From contig JASLCM010000247.1 of NCBI GenBank assembly GCA_030151845.1, positions 1-15,655 on the forward strand: DNA of 15,655 bases. Reading direction: 5' to 3'. Made by a program: the position numbers and the translations under genes. The notes under the pieces are model-generated. The model did no database searches. It was not told where the DNA came from and worked only from the letters and a program-made list of their open reading frames with translations. This document shows, one piece after another, positions 1 through 7,881 of the stretch (position 1 is its first letter; each line of letters opens with the position of its first letter). This DNA is from Bacteroides sp. GTDB lineage: Bacteria > Bacteroidota > Bacteroidia > Bacteroidales > Bacteroidaceae.

Positions 1-19
1 AACATAAATTAAAAGTAAC

Positions 20-2983
20 ATGCAAAACAAAGGATTTGTAAAAGTTTTTGCGGTATTACTCACACTAATTTGTTTATTCTATCTATCGTTCACCTTTGTA
101 ACCTCTCATTATGCTAAGAAAGCACGAGTTTATGCAAATGGTGACCCACGTATAGAGGAAGAATACCTTGATTCACTTTCAAGTACAAAGGTTTGGTTGG
201 GTAACACGCTTAAAGAGTGTCGTGAGATGGAGATTAATCTCGGTCTTGACCTAAAAGGAGGGATGAACGTAATATTAGAGGTTTCAGTCCCCGATGTAGT
301 AAGAGCTTTAGCTGACAACAAAACAGATGCAGCATTTAATAAATCTTTAGAGACTGCTAAACAGTTAGCTGTTAATAGTCAAGAAGACTTTGTTACTCTT
401 TTTATCAAAGAGTACCACAAAGAAGCTCCAGGCTCAAAACTATCGACACTATTTGCGACTCAACAGCTGAAGGATAAGGTAACTCAGCAATCTACTGATG
501 GAGAAGTCGAAAAAGTATTACGTTCAGAGATTAAAGCAGCTATTGATAACTCATATAATGTTTTACGTACGCGTATTGACAGATTCGGAGTAGTACAACC
601 CAACATCCAAAGTTTAGAGGGTAGCATGGGACGTATAATGGTTGAACTTCCAGGGATAAAGGAGCCAGAGCGTGTTAGAAAACTCTTGCAAGGATCTGCA
701 AACCTAGAATTCTGGGAAACATATCAAGCTGGCGAAGTGGCTTCAGGACTTCAAGTAGCAGATACAAAATTAAGAAACCTTTTAGCGAACAAGGATGCAA
801 CAACCGAAGAGGTTGAAGAGTCTACTGAAGAGGTTAGTACAGCAGATAGCATTGCTGCAGTTCTTAAGGGAGAATCTAAAGAGCTTGCTCAAGACTCAGA
901 AGAGGCTAAACGAGTAAATCCTCTATTAGCTAGATTACAAATAAATGGATATGCACCGCAAAGTCCTGTTGTTGGATATGCTCATTATAAAGATACAGCA
1001 GCTATAAATCGCTTCTTGGAGATGCCTGAAGTGAAAGCTGAACTTCCTAGAGACTTACGTCTAAAATGGGGTGTTTCTCCTGCAGAATTTGACAAGAAAG
1101 GACATGTTTTTGAGCTTTATGGAATTAAAGTTACAGAAAGAAATGGCCGTGCTCCACTTGAAGGAGATGTTGTTGTAGATGCTAAGGATGTGTTTGATAA
1201 TTACGGTCGCCCTGCTGTAAGCATGGAGATGAATACAGATGGTGCTCGTAGATGGGCTCATTTAACGGCAAAGAATATTAATAGATCCATTGCTATTGTG
1301 CTTGATAACTATGTTTATTCTGCACCAAATGTAAATAGTGAAATTAAAGGAGGCCGTTCAGAGATTTCAGGAAACTTCACACTAGAGCAATCAAAGGACT
1401 TAGCAAACGTTTTAAAGTCTGGTAAGATGCCAGCACCAGCACATATTGTTCAAGAAGATATTATTGGTCCATCCTTAGGGCAAGCTTCTATTAATGCCGG
1501 TATTTTCTCTTTTGCTGTAGCATTGGTGCTACTGATGGTATACATGTGCTCTATGTATGGTGTTATACCAGGTATGATAGCTAATGGTGCATTGGTTATA
1601 AATCTTTTCTTTACGCTAGGAATACTTGCATCTTTCCAAGCTGCACTAACAATGTCTGGAATTGCAGGTATGGTGCTCTCACTGGGTATGGCTGTAGACG
1701 CCAATGTACTTATCTATGAGCGTACGAAAGAGGAGTTACGGAATGGTAAAGGGTTGCGTTTAGCTCTATCCGATGGATATTCTAATGCATTCTCTGCTAT
1801 ATTTGACTCAAACTTAACATCGATAATTACAGGTATTATTCTATTCTTCTTTGGAACAGGACCTATTCGTGGGTTTGCGACAACCTTAATCATAGGTATT
1901 GGTGCATCTTTCTTCACTGCTGTATTCCTTACTCGTTTGGTGTATGAACGTTTCTTAGATAAAGGTAAATTCCAATCTTTAGATTTTACTTCTAAGCTTT
2001 CTAAGAACTTGCTAGTAGATACGAATTTCAACTTTATGGGTAACCTGAAGAAGTATTTCAGCATAGCAGGAGTAATAATTGCAGTGACTTTAGGTTCACT
2101 TCTTCTTAGAGGATTAAGTCAAAGTATCGACTTTACAGGTGGTAGAAACTTTAAAGTTCAATTTGTTAATCCTGTAGAGCCAGAAGAGGTTCGTCAACTG
2201 ATTGCAGATAAGTTTACCGATGCAAACGTAAGTGTTATTGCTATAGGTACAGACAAGAAAACTGTTCGTATTAGTACTAACTACCGCATTGAAGATGCTG
2301 GACAAAATGTTGACTCGGAAATTGAGGCGTACTTGTATGAAACTTTACAGCCACTACTCACAGAAGATATATCGTTAGAGACCTTTATCGATCGTGAGAA
2401 TCATACAGGGGGAAGTATTATTAGTTCACAAAAGGTTGGACCAAGTATAGCAGATGATATTAAAACCTCTGCTTTATGGTCAGTTATTTTAGCTGTATTT
2501 GCCATTGGTCTTTATATTCTAATTCGATTTAGAAATATAGCCTATAGTGTAGGGTCCGTGGTTGCCTTAACTTCAGATACGTTGATGATTTTGGGGGTTT
2601 ACTCACTATGCTGGGGATGGATGCCATTCTCTTTAGAAATTGATCAGACCTTCATTGGAGCTATTCTTACTGCTATTGGATATTCAATTAACGACAAAGT
2701 GGTTATTTTTGACCGTGTTCGTGAGTTTACGAATCTATATCCAAAGCGCGATAAGAAAACCTTGTTCAACGACTCACTAAATACAACATTAGCGAGAACT
2801 ATTAACACCTCTTTTAGTACTTTGATTGTACTACTATGTATCTTTATACTAGGAGGGGACTCTATTCGTAGCTTCTCATTTGCTATGATTTTGGGAGTTG
2901 TATTTGGAACCTTGTCATCGCTATTTATGGCTTCACCAATTGCTTTCTTAATGTTAAATAGAAAAAGAGCGGAAGAAGAGTAA
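20..2983 (+). CDS. secDF: Fused protein translocase subunit SecDF
   Basis: Membrane partner of the SecYEG translocon that uses the proton gradient to help pull secreted proteins across the inner membrane. The 987-residue product is a SecD-SecF fusion, as is usual in Bacteroidetes. A first membrane segment lies at about residues 8-28. The SecD signature LGLDLKGG is at 74-81, a periplasmic region spans about 90-480, and the SecD membrane block follows with MAVDANVLIYER at 557-568. The SecF half starts near 680, with SIDFTGG at 702-708 and YSINDKVVIFDR at 888-899. The conserved Asp residues in these membrane motifs are those linked to proton flow in the family. An acidic, low-complexity stretch (about 261-299) interrupts the periplasmic domain. 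The start ATG follows an A-rich leader; only 19 bases of upstream sequence are present, so its promoter is not visible. The reading frame is intact and a strong terminator follows. Confidence 0.97.
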   Translation: MQNKGFVKVFAVLLTLICLFYLSFTFVTSHYAKKARVYANGDPRIEEEYLDSLSSTKVWLGNTLKECREMEINLGLDLKGGMNVILEVSVPDVVRALADNKTDAAFNKSLETAKQLAVNSQEDFVTLFIKEYHKEAPGSKLSTLFATQQLKDKVTQQSTDGEVEKVLRSEIKAAIDNSYNVLRTRIDRFGVVQPNIQSLEGSMGRIMVELPGIKEPERVRKLLQGSANLEFWETYQAGEVASGLQVADTKLRNLLANKDATTEEVEESTEEVSTADSIAAVLKGESKELAQDSEEAKRVNPLLARLQINGYAPQSPVVGYAHYKDTAAINRFLEMPEVKAELPRDLRLKWGVSPAEFDKKGHVFELYGIKVTERNGRAPLEGDVVVDAKDVFDNYGRPAVSMEMNTDGARRWAHLTAKNINRSIAIVLDNYVYSAPNVNSEIKGGRSEISGNFTLEQSKDLANVLKSGKMPAPAHIVQEDIIGPSLGQASINAGIFSFAVALVLLMVYMCSMYGVIPGMIANGALVINLFFTLGILASFQAALTMSGIAGMVLSLGMAVDANVLIYERTKEELRNGKGLRLALSDGYSNAFSAIFDSNLTSIITGIILFFFGTGPIRGFATTLIIGIGASFFTAVFLTRLVYERFLDKGKFQSLDFTSKLSKNLLVDTNFNFMGNLKKYFSIAGVIIAVTLGSLLLRGLSQSIDFTGGRNFKVQFVNPVEPEEVRQLIADKFTDANVSVIAIGTDKKTVRISTNYRIEDAGQNVDSEIEAYLYETLQPLLTEDISLETFIDRENHTGGSIISSQKVGPSIADDIKTSALWSVILAVFAIGLYILIRFRNIAYSVGSVVALTSDTLMILGVYSLCWGWMPFSLEIDQTFIGAILTAIGYSINDKVVIFDRVREFTNLYPKRDKKTLFNDSLNTTLARTINTSFSTLIVLLCIFILGGDSIRSFSFAMILGVVFGTLSSLFMASPIAFLMLNRKRAEEE

Positions 2984-3005
2984 ATAAAAGATTAATAAAT
3001 AGAAG

Positions 3006-3039
3006 GAGTCGTCTGCAAATAGTGTAGGCGACTCTTTTT
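3006..3039 (+). terminator. Rho-independent terminator after secDF
   Basis: An 11-bp stem (3006-3016 with 3024-3034, including two G-T pairs) closes a 7-base loop and is followed directly by five T residues. It starts 23 bases after the secDF stop codon, so it should separate secDF from the downstream lipoprotein-comM unit. Confidence 0.9.
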
Positions 3040-3055
3040 ATTATTGATAAATAAG

Positions 3056-3063
3056 TATATTTG
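3056..3063 (+). promoter_or_regulatory. Putative Bacteroidetes -7 box for the lipoprotein-comM unit
   Basis: TATATTTG matches the Bacteroidetes -7 consensus TAnnTTTG and lies 17 bases before the ATG at 3081, which implies a very short 5' leader of about 10 bases. No good TTTG -33 element is seen at the usual spacing; that region falls in the T-run of the preceding terminator. The call rests on the -7 box and its position between a terminator and a start codon. Confidence 0.5.
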
Positions 3064-3080
3064 TAAAAAGAGAATAGAAT

Positions 3081-4121
3081 ATGAATAGACAGTTACACAA
3101 TGCTTTGATACTCTTAATTTGTGGGGTCTTATTACTTTATGGATGTACAAGTAAATCAAAGGATGGGGTTGTCGTTAAAGGGCAACTGCAAGGGTATGGA
3201 ACAGGAGAATTATTTCTTTATGGCTTTGAACCCAACTGGGATCGGGTAGATACTATTCCTGTGGTAGACGGTCTCTTTGAGGTTACACTTCCTATTGATA
3301 CCACTGTTGTACCAACTTTGGTTTTTGAAGATAACAGTGAATTTCCTCTTTTTATAAAAAAAGGTGATCACTTAGATATAACTGGATCGGCAGATAGAGG
3401 TTGGAGTCGGCTTATAGTTAAGGGAGGCGAAGAGAATCACCTGTATTACAGTTTCCTGCAAAAGTGTGACTCTTTAGAATCCGACTCAATAAAACGTGTC
3501 TATACAGAGAAGTTTATAGAAGCTCATCCTGAATCTTTGGTTAGTCTTTACTTGGTTCAAAAGATATTTGTTCAGCAGCCTTCTCCAAATTATGAGAAAA
3601 TTGAGAAACTGATCGAACCAATGGTGGGAGAGCTAAAGGATAGACCAGGTATTGAAGAGTTATTAAAAAAGGTTGAGAAGAAAAGAAAACATAAAAGGAA
3701 ATACTCGGTGCCTTACTTTAGTTTTATAGATAGCAAGGGAGAGTCCAAAAACAGAACCTTTTATACAGGGCAATACCTTTTACTTCATTACTGGGCCTCT
3801 TGGGATAGTGTGTCTACACGTGAGCTGACAGGTTTAAGGAAGGTATATAAAAAGTACAGAAAAAGGAAGGACTATGCGCAGCTGAGCATCTCTTTAGATA
3901 CAGATTCATTGGAATGGAAAAGCAGAATTAATAGTGATACACTCTCTTGGACTCAAGCCTGTAGCTTTGATGGCTGGGAGGGGGATATGGTTGAACGATT
4001 TACTATAACCTCTTTACCAACCTATATCTTAATCGATACAAACTCACAGCTCCTGTACTATGGAGAGAATCAAGACTCTATACAGGTGCTTTTAACGGAA
4101 ATCTTTAAGAATAAACCTTAG
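3081..4121 (+). CDS. DUF4369/thioredoxin-fold lipoprotein lacking the CXXC active site
   Basis: Predicted lipoprotein of 346 residues. The signal peptide ends in LLLYGC, with the lipidated Cys at 22. Residues about 29-115 resemble the DUF4369 beta-rich domain that often precedes thioredoxin-like domains in Bacteroidetes. A helical middle region and a very basic linker (about 196-207, mostly Lys and Arg) follow, then a thioredoxin-like fold from about 209 to the end. At the usual active site the sequence reads WASWDSVS (238-245) where redox-active relatives have WASWCGPC, so both catalytic cysteines are missing. The cis-proline loop (SLPTYILID, 311-319) is kept. It is therefore unlikely to be a disulfide oxidoreductase; a binding or structural role is inferred. 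The gene sits 9 bases ahead of comM and is probably co-transcribed with it, though no functional link is evident. Confidence 0.8.
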   Translation: MNRQLHNALILLICGVLLLYGCTSKSKDGVVVKGQLQGYGTGELFLYGFEPNWDRVDTIPVVDGLFEVTLPIDTTVVPTLVFEDNSEFPLFIKKGDHLDITGSADRGWSRLIVKGGEENHLYYSFLQKCDSLESDSIKRVYTEKFIEAHPESLVSLYLVQKIFVQQPSPNYEKIEKLIEPMVGELKDRPGIEELLKKVEKKRKHKRKYSVPYFSFIDSKGESKNRTFYTGQYLLLHYWASWDSVSTRELTGLRKVYKKYRKRKDYAQLSISLDTDSLEWKSRINSDTLSWTQACSFDGWEGDMVERFTITSLPTYILIDTNSQLLYYGENQDSIQVLLTEIFKNKP

Positions 4122-4130
4122 CTTATTAAA

Positions 4131-5672
4131 ATGCTAGTTAAAGTTTCTGGGGCTGCAGTACAAGGTATTGATGCCACCATAATAACAATAGAGGTGAGTA
4201 CCTCTCCAGGTTGCATGTTTTACTTGGTTGGTCTACCCGATTCTGCAGTAAAAGAGAGTCAACAACGGATTCTATCAGCTTTTAGAGTAAATGATTATAA
4301 GTTACCTCGTGCACAGATTATCGTAAATATGGCACCTGCCGATATTAAAAAAGAGGGGGCGGCGTATGATTTACCTTTAGCTATTGCTTTACTTTCTGCA
4401 AATCAATTAATTCCTCATGATCAGCTTTCAGCTTTTATGATAATGGGTGAGCTTAGTTTGGATGGTAATATTCAACCAATTAGAGGAGCATTGCCTATGG
4501 CTCTTAAAGCAAAAGAGTTGGGTTATAAAGGATTTATACTACCCACTCAGAATGCAAAAGAGGCTGCGGTTGTGGAAGGGTTGAGTGTTTATGGAGTGAC
4601 TCATTTAGTTGAGGTTGTTGATTTCTTTAGTGGGAAAAGAGAACTAAATCAAGTTGTTGTGGACCAGCAAAGAGATTTTTACGATCAACAAACAAGTTTT
4701 GAATTTGATTTTTCAGATGTTAAGGGGCAAGAGAGTGTAAAACGAGCCCTAGAGGTTGCAGCAGCAGGTGGACATAATGTAATTATGGTTGGGGCACCCG
4801 GAAGTGGAAAATCTATGATGGCAAAGCGTATGCCCTCTATTCTACCTCCACTCTCTTTAGGAGAGAGTTTGGAAACCACAAAAATACACTCTGTTGCAGG
4901 GAAACTAAAAACGAATTCCTCTTTAATAGCAATACGTCCTTTTCAATCGCCTCATCATACAATCTCTACCGTAGCAATGGTGGGTGGAGGCTCAAACCCT
5001 CAACCAGGTGAAATTAGTTTAGCTCATAATGGTTTGTTGTTTTTAGATGAACTACCAGAGTTTAACAGAAGTGTTTTGGAGGTATTAAGGCAACCTCTAG
5101 AAGATCGAAAAATTAATATATCACGGGTCCGAAGTAATGTAGAATACCCTGCAAGCTTTATGTTAATAGCCTCTATGAATCCCTGTCCTTGCGGCTATTA
5201 CAATCATCCAACCAAAGCTTGTGTATGCTCACCTGTTCAAATACATCGTTATCTTAATAAAATATCTGGTCCTCTGCTAGATCGCATTGATATTCAAATA
5301 GAGATAGCACCAGTCTCTTTTGAGGAGATAGCCAAAAGTAGTGAAGGAGAGTCTAGTACATCGATTCGAGACAGAGTGTTACGCGCAAGAGAGGTCCAAA
5401 TGGAGCGTTATAAAGAGGAAAGTGGTATTTATTGCAATGCACAAATGAATAGTAGGCTATTAGCTAAATATGTTTGTTTAGATGCAGCTTCATTAAAGAT
5501 TTTAAAAACAGCGATGGAGAAATTACAGCTGTCGGCTCGAGCTTACGATAGAATACTTAAGGTTGCAAGAACGATTGCCGATCTTTCAGGAGAGGAACAA
5601 GTAAGAGTGGGCCATTTAGCTGAGGCGATACGCTATCGAAGTTTAGACAGAGAAAACTGGTCAGGACTGTAA
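4131..5672 (+). CDS. comM: ComM/YifB family Mg-chelatase-like AAA+ ATPase
   Basis: Cytoplasmic AAA+ protein of 513 residues, the normal length for the YifB/ComM family. In naturally competent bacteria ComM is a hexameric helicase that promotes branch migration during integration of incoming DNA; the role in other species is less clear. The N-terminal ChlI-like domain spans about 1-170. The Mg-chelatase ATPase domain carries Walker A GAPGSGKS at 221-228 and Walker B LLFLDELPEF at 302-311. A cysteine-rich element (PCPCGY at 351-356 plus CVC at 364-366) is typical of this family. The motif GPLLDRIDI (380-388) holds a candidate arginine finger, and a C-terminal ComM-type helical domain ends the protein. 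All catalytic motifs are intact. It lies 9 bases after the upstream lipoprotein gene, so the two are likely one transcript. No convincing hairpin terminator follows. Confidence 0.95.
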   Translation: MLVKVSGAAVQGIDATIITIEVSTSPGCMFYLVGLPDSAVKESQQRILSAFRVNDYKLPRAQIIVNMAPADIKKEGAAYDLPLAIALLSANQLIPHDQLSAFMIMGELSLDGNIQPIRGALPMALKAKELGYKGFILPTQNAKEAAVVEGLSVYGVTHLVEVVDFFSGKRELNQVVVDQQRDFYDQQTSFEFDFSDVKGQESVKRALEVAAAGGHNVIMVGAPGSGKSMMAKRMPSILPPLSLGESLETTKIHSVAGKLKTNSSLIAIRPFQSPHHTISTVAMVGGGSNPQPGEISLAHNGLLFLDELPEFNRSVLEVLRQPLEDRKINISRVRSNVEYPASFMLIASMNPCPCGYYNHPTKACVCSPVQIHRYLNKISGPLLDRIDIQIEIAPVSFEEIAKSSEGESSTSIRDRVLRAREVQMERYKEESGIYCNAQMNSRLLAKYVCLDAASLKILKTAMEKLQLSARAYDRILKVARTIADLSGEEQVRVGHLAEAIRYRSLDRENWSGL

Positions 5673-5692
5673 GGTCAATAGCCTATTCCCTA

Positions 5693-5749
5693 GGAAGGTT
5701 TATAGCCTTGATTTCTGGAAGATATCTGCTTTTTTTACTCAAAAGTAGC
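5693..5749 (+). repeat. Degenerate upstream repeat, copy 1 (before metG)
   Basis: This non-coding stretch begins GGAAGGTTTATAGCCT and later contains GCT-T-rich and CAAAAGTAG segments. The same elements occur in the same order at 12975-13023 upstream of the FKBP genes. The shared core is 15 bases with a one-base gap, and the remaining similarity is patchy. It could be a regulatory element or the remains of a small dispersed repeat. Confidence 0.4.
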
Positions 5750-5757
5750 TATCTTTG
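5750..5757 (+). promoter_or_regulatory. Putative -7 box of the metG promoter
   Basis: TATCTTTG matches TAnnTTTG, 38 bases before the metG ATG. A weak -33 candidate (TCTG, 5725-5728) sits 21 bases upstream. The predicted start near 5764 would give a leader of roughly 30 A-rich bases. No T-box-like leader is seen in front of this synthetase gene. Confidence 0.6.
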
Positions 5758-5795
5758 TAAGCATACGTCAGAGAAAATTAAATAAAATAGATAGA

Positions 5796-7835
5796 ATGAA
5801 ACGAAATTTTAAGAGAACTACTGTTACCTCGGCACTACCTTATGCTAATGGTCCTGTACATATTGGTCACTTAGCTGGGGTCTATGTACCTTCTGATATC
5901 TATGTGCGATATCTTAGACTAAAAAAAGAAGAGGTCCTCTTTATAGGGGGATCCGATGAGCATGGTGTACCGATTACCATTCGTGCAAAAAAGGAGGGAG
6001 TAACACCACAAGATGTAGTTGATCGTTTTCATAATTTGATAAAAAAATCTTTTAAGGAGTTTGGAATATCTTTCGATGTATATGGACGTACCACCTCTGA
6101 TACACATCGTGAAATGGCAAGTGATTTTTTCTTAAAGCTCTGTGAAGATAATCAATTTGTCGAGCAAGAATCGGAGCAATATTACGATGCAGATGCGGAA
6201 ACTTTCCTCGCAGATAGATATATTACTGGAGAATGCCCGCATTGTCATGCTCAAGGAGCCTATGGAGACCAGTGTGAAAGCTGTGGGACTTCATTAAATG
6301 CTACAGACCTAATTAATCCGATAAGTACGATAACCGGTTCAAAGCCAGTTATGAAAAAAACAAAACATTGGTATCTTCCACTGGATCAACATGAAGAGTG
6401 GTTGAAGCAGTGGATTTTAGAGGATCATAAAGAGTGGCGTCCCAATGTTTATGGACAGTGTAAAAGCTGGTTAGATATGGGATTACATCCAAGAGCTGTA
6501 AGTCGAGACTTAAATTGGGGAATTCCAGTTCCATTGAAAGGCGCAGAGGGAAAAGTTCTTTATGTCTGGTTTGATGCCCCTATCGGTTATATATCAAATA
6601 CAAAAGAATTACTGCCAGATTCATGGGAGAAGTGGTGGAAAGATCCTGAAACAAGACTTCTTCACTTTATTGGAAAAGATAATATTGTGTTTCATTGCAT
6701 TGTTTTCCCTGCTATGCTTAAGGCAGAAGGAAGTTATATTCTTCCAGACAATGTGCCTGGAAATGAGTTTTTAAACTTAGAGGGTGATAAAATATCCACT
6801 TCAAGGAACTGGGCTGTATGGCTTCATGAATACTTAGAAGATTTTCCAGGAAAACAAGACTCGCTTCGCTATGTATTAACTGCAAATGCTCCAGAAACAA
6901 AAGATAATGATTTTACTTGGAAAGACTTTCAAGCACATCATAATAATGAGCTAGTAGCTATTTTAGGGAACTTTGTAAATCGTGCTCTCGTACTTACGAA
7001 AAAGTATTTTGAGGGGAAGGTTCCAGCATTGAATAGCTTAACCGACTATGATAAGGAGACGTTAGATACCTTAAGCAAATCAAAAGCAGCCATTGAGAAT
7101 TTAATGGATGACTTCAAATTTAGATTTGCTCAAAGAGAAGTGATGAATATTGCCCGCCTTGGTAATAAGTACTTAGCAGATACTGAGCCATGGAAGTTGG
7201 CTAAAACCGATATGGATCGAGTAGCTACCATCTTAAATATATCGCTACAGATAGTGGCTAATTTATCAATAGCTTTTGAACCCTTCCTTCCTTTTAGTGC
7301 ACAAAAGTTGAGAAAACTATTAAACATAGAACCTCAAGGATGGGAAGAACTTGGAAAATCTGACCTGCTTAAAGAAGGACATCTTTTGAGTGAACCAGAA
7401 TTACTTTTTGAGAAAATAGAAGATAGTGAAATAGAGGCGCAGTTAGAGAAACTTATGGCAACCAAGAGAGCGAATGAAGAGGAAAGTTATAAAGCGAATC
7501 CAATTCGAGAAGATATAGCTTTTGATGATTTTTTAAAATTAGATATTCGTGTGGGAACTGTATTGACCTGTGAAAAAGTACCTAAAGCAGATAAGCTTCT
7601 TAAATTTGAGATAGCCGATGGTTTGAAGAATCGAACAATTGTATCAGGCATAGCCAAGCACTATAACCCTGAAGAGCTAGTAGGGAAGCAAGTGTGTTTT
7701 ATTGCCAACCTCCCTCCAAGAAAATTGAGAGGGGTTGTTTCTGAAGGAATGATATTATCGGCAGAGAATGCAGATGGCTCTTTGCAACTCATCTCTCCCG
7801 ATAAAGAGGTAAAGCCTGGAAGTGAAGTAAAATAA
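5796..7835 (+). CDS. metG: Methionyl-tRNA synthetase with C-terminal tRNA-binding domain
   Basis: Class I aminoacyl-tRNA synthetase that charges tRNA-Met, including the initiator, with methionine using ATP. The 679-residue product is complete. The HIGH signature is HIGH at 22-25, and the second catalytic signature is KISTS at 332-336 (family form KMSKS). A zinc knuckle in the connective domain is formed by CPHC (147-150) and CESC (160-163), as in the four-cysteine E. coli-like MetG. The anticodon-binding helical domain follows from about 370 to 530. Residues from about 575 to the end form a Trbp111/EMAP-II-like tRNA-binding domain (starting AFDDFLKLDIRVG) linked to dimerisation and tRNA affinity. 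It is a single-gene unit between its own promoter and a hairpin terminator. Confidence 0.98.
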   Translation: MKRNFKRTTVTSALPYANGPVHIGHLAGVYVPSDIYVRYLRLKKEEVLFIGGSDEHGVPITIRAKKEGVTPQDVVDRFHNLIKKSFKEFGISFDVYGRTTSDTHREMASDFFLKLCEDNQFVEQESEQYYDADAETFLADRYITGECPHCHAQGAYGDQCESCGTSLNATDLINPISTITGSKPVMKKTKHWYLPLDQHEEWLKQWILEDHKEWRPNVYGQCKSWLDMGLHPRAVSRDLNWGIPVPLKGAEGKVLYVWFDAPIGYISNTKELLPDSWEKWWKDPETRLLHFIGKDNIVFHCIVFPAMLKAEGSYILPDNVPGNEFLNLEGDKISTSRNWAVWLHEYLEDFPGKQDSLRYVLTANAPETKDNDFTWKDFQAHHNNELVAILGNFVNRALVLTKKYFEGKVPALNSLTDYDKETLDTLSKSKAAIENLMDDFKFRFAQREVMNIARLGNKYLADTEPWKLAKTDMDRVATILNISLQIVANLSIAFEPFLPFSAQKLRKLLNIEPQGWEELGKSDLLKEGHLLSEPELLFEKIEDSEIEAQLEKLMATKRANEEESYKANPIREDIAFDDFLKLDIRVGTVLTCEKVPKADKLLKFEIADGLKNRTIVSGIAKHYNPEELVGKQVCFIANLPPRKLRGVVSEGMILSAENADGSLQLISPDKEVKPGSEVK

Positions 7836-7844
7836 AAAATAAAT

Positions 7845-7875
7845 ACAAGCTACTCAAAAGGGTAGCTTGTGTTTT
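7845..7875 (+). terminator. Hairpin terminator after metG, abutting the flippase start
   Basis: A 9-bp perfect stem (7845-7853 with 7862-7870), extended by one G-T and one C-G pair to 11 bp, closes an AAAA tetraloop and is followed by GTTTT. It begins 9 bases after the metG stop and ends only a few bases before the flippase ATG at 7882. It therefore both fits a metG terminator and occupies the leader of the next gene. Confidence 0.8.
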
Positions 7876-7881
7876 AACTTG

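Noticed and set aside
1714..2064. A 116-codon minus-strand frame inside secDF
   Set aside because: The plus strand encodes conserved SecD/SecF membrane segments across the whole interval; the antisense frame is composition-driven.
5673..5735. A terminator after comM
   Set aside because: Short repeats such as ATAGCC and CCTAGG are present, but no stable stem followed by a T-tract could be drawn.
7867..7881. TTG at 7867 as the flippase start
   Set aside because: It falls within the terminator stem and adds five residues not typical of the family; the ATG at 7882 gives the usual N-terminus.
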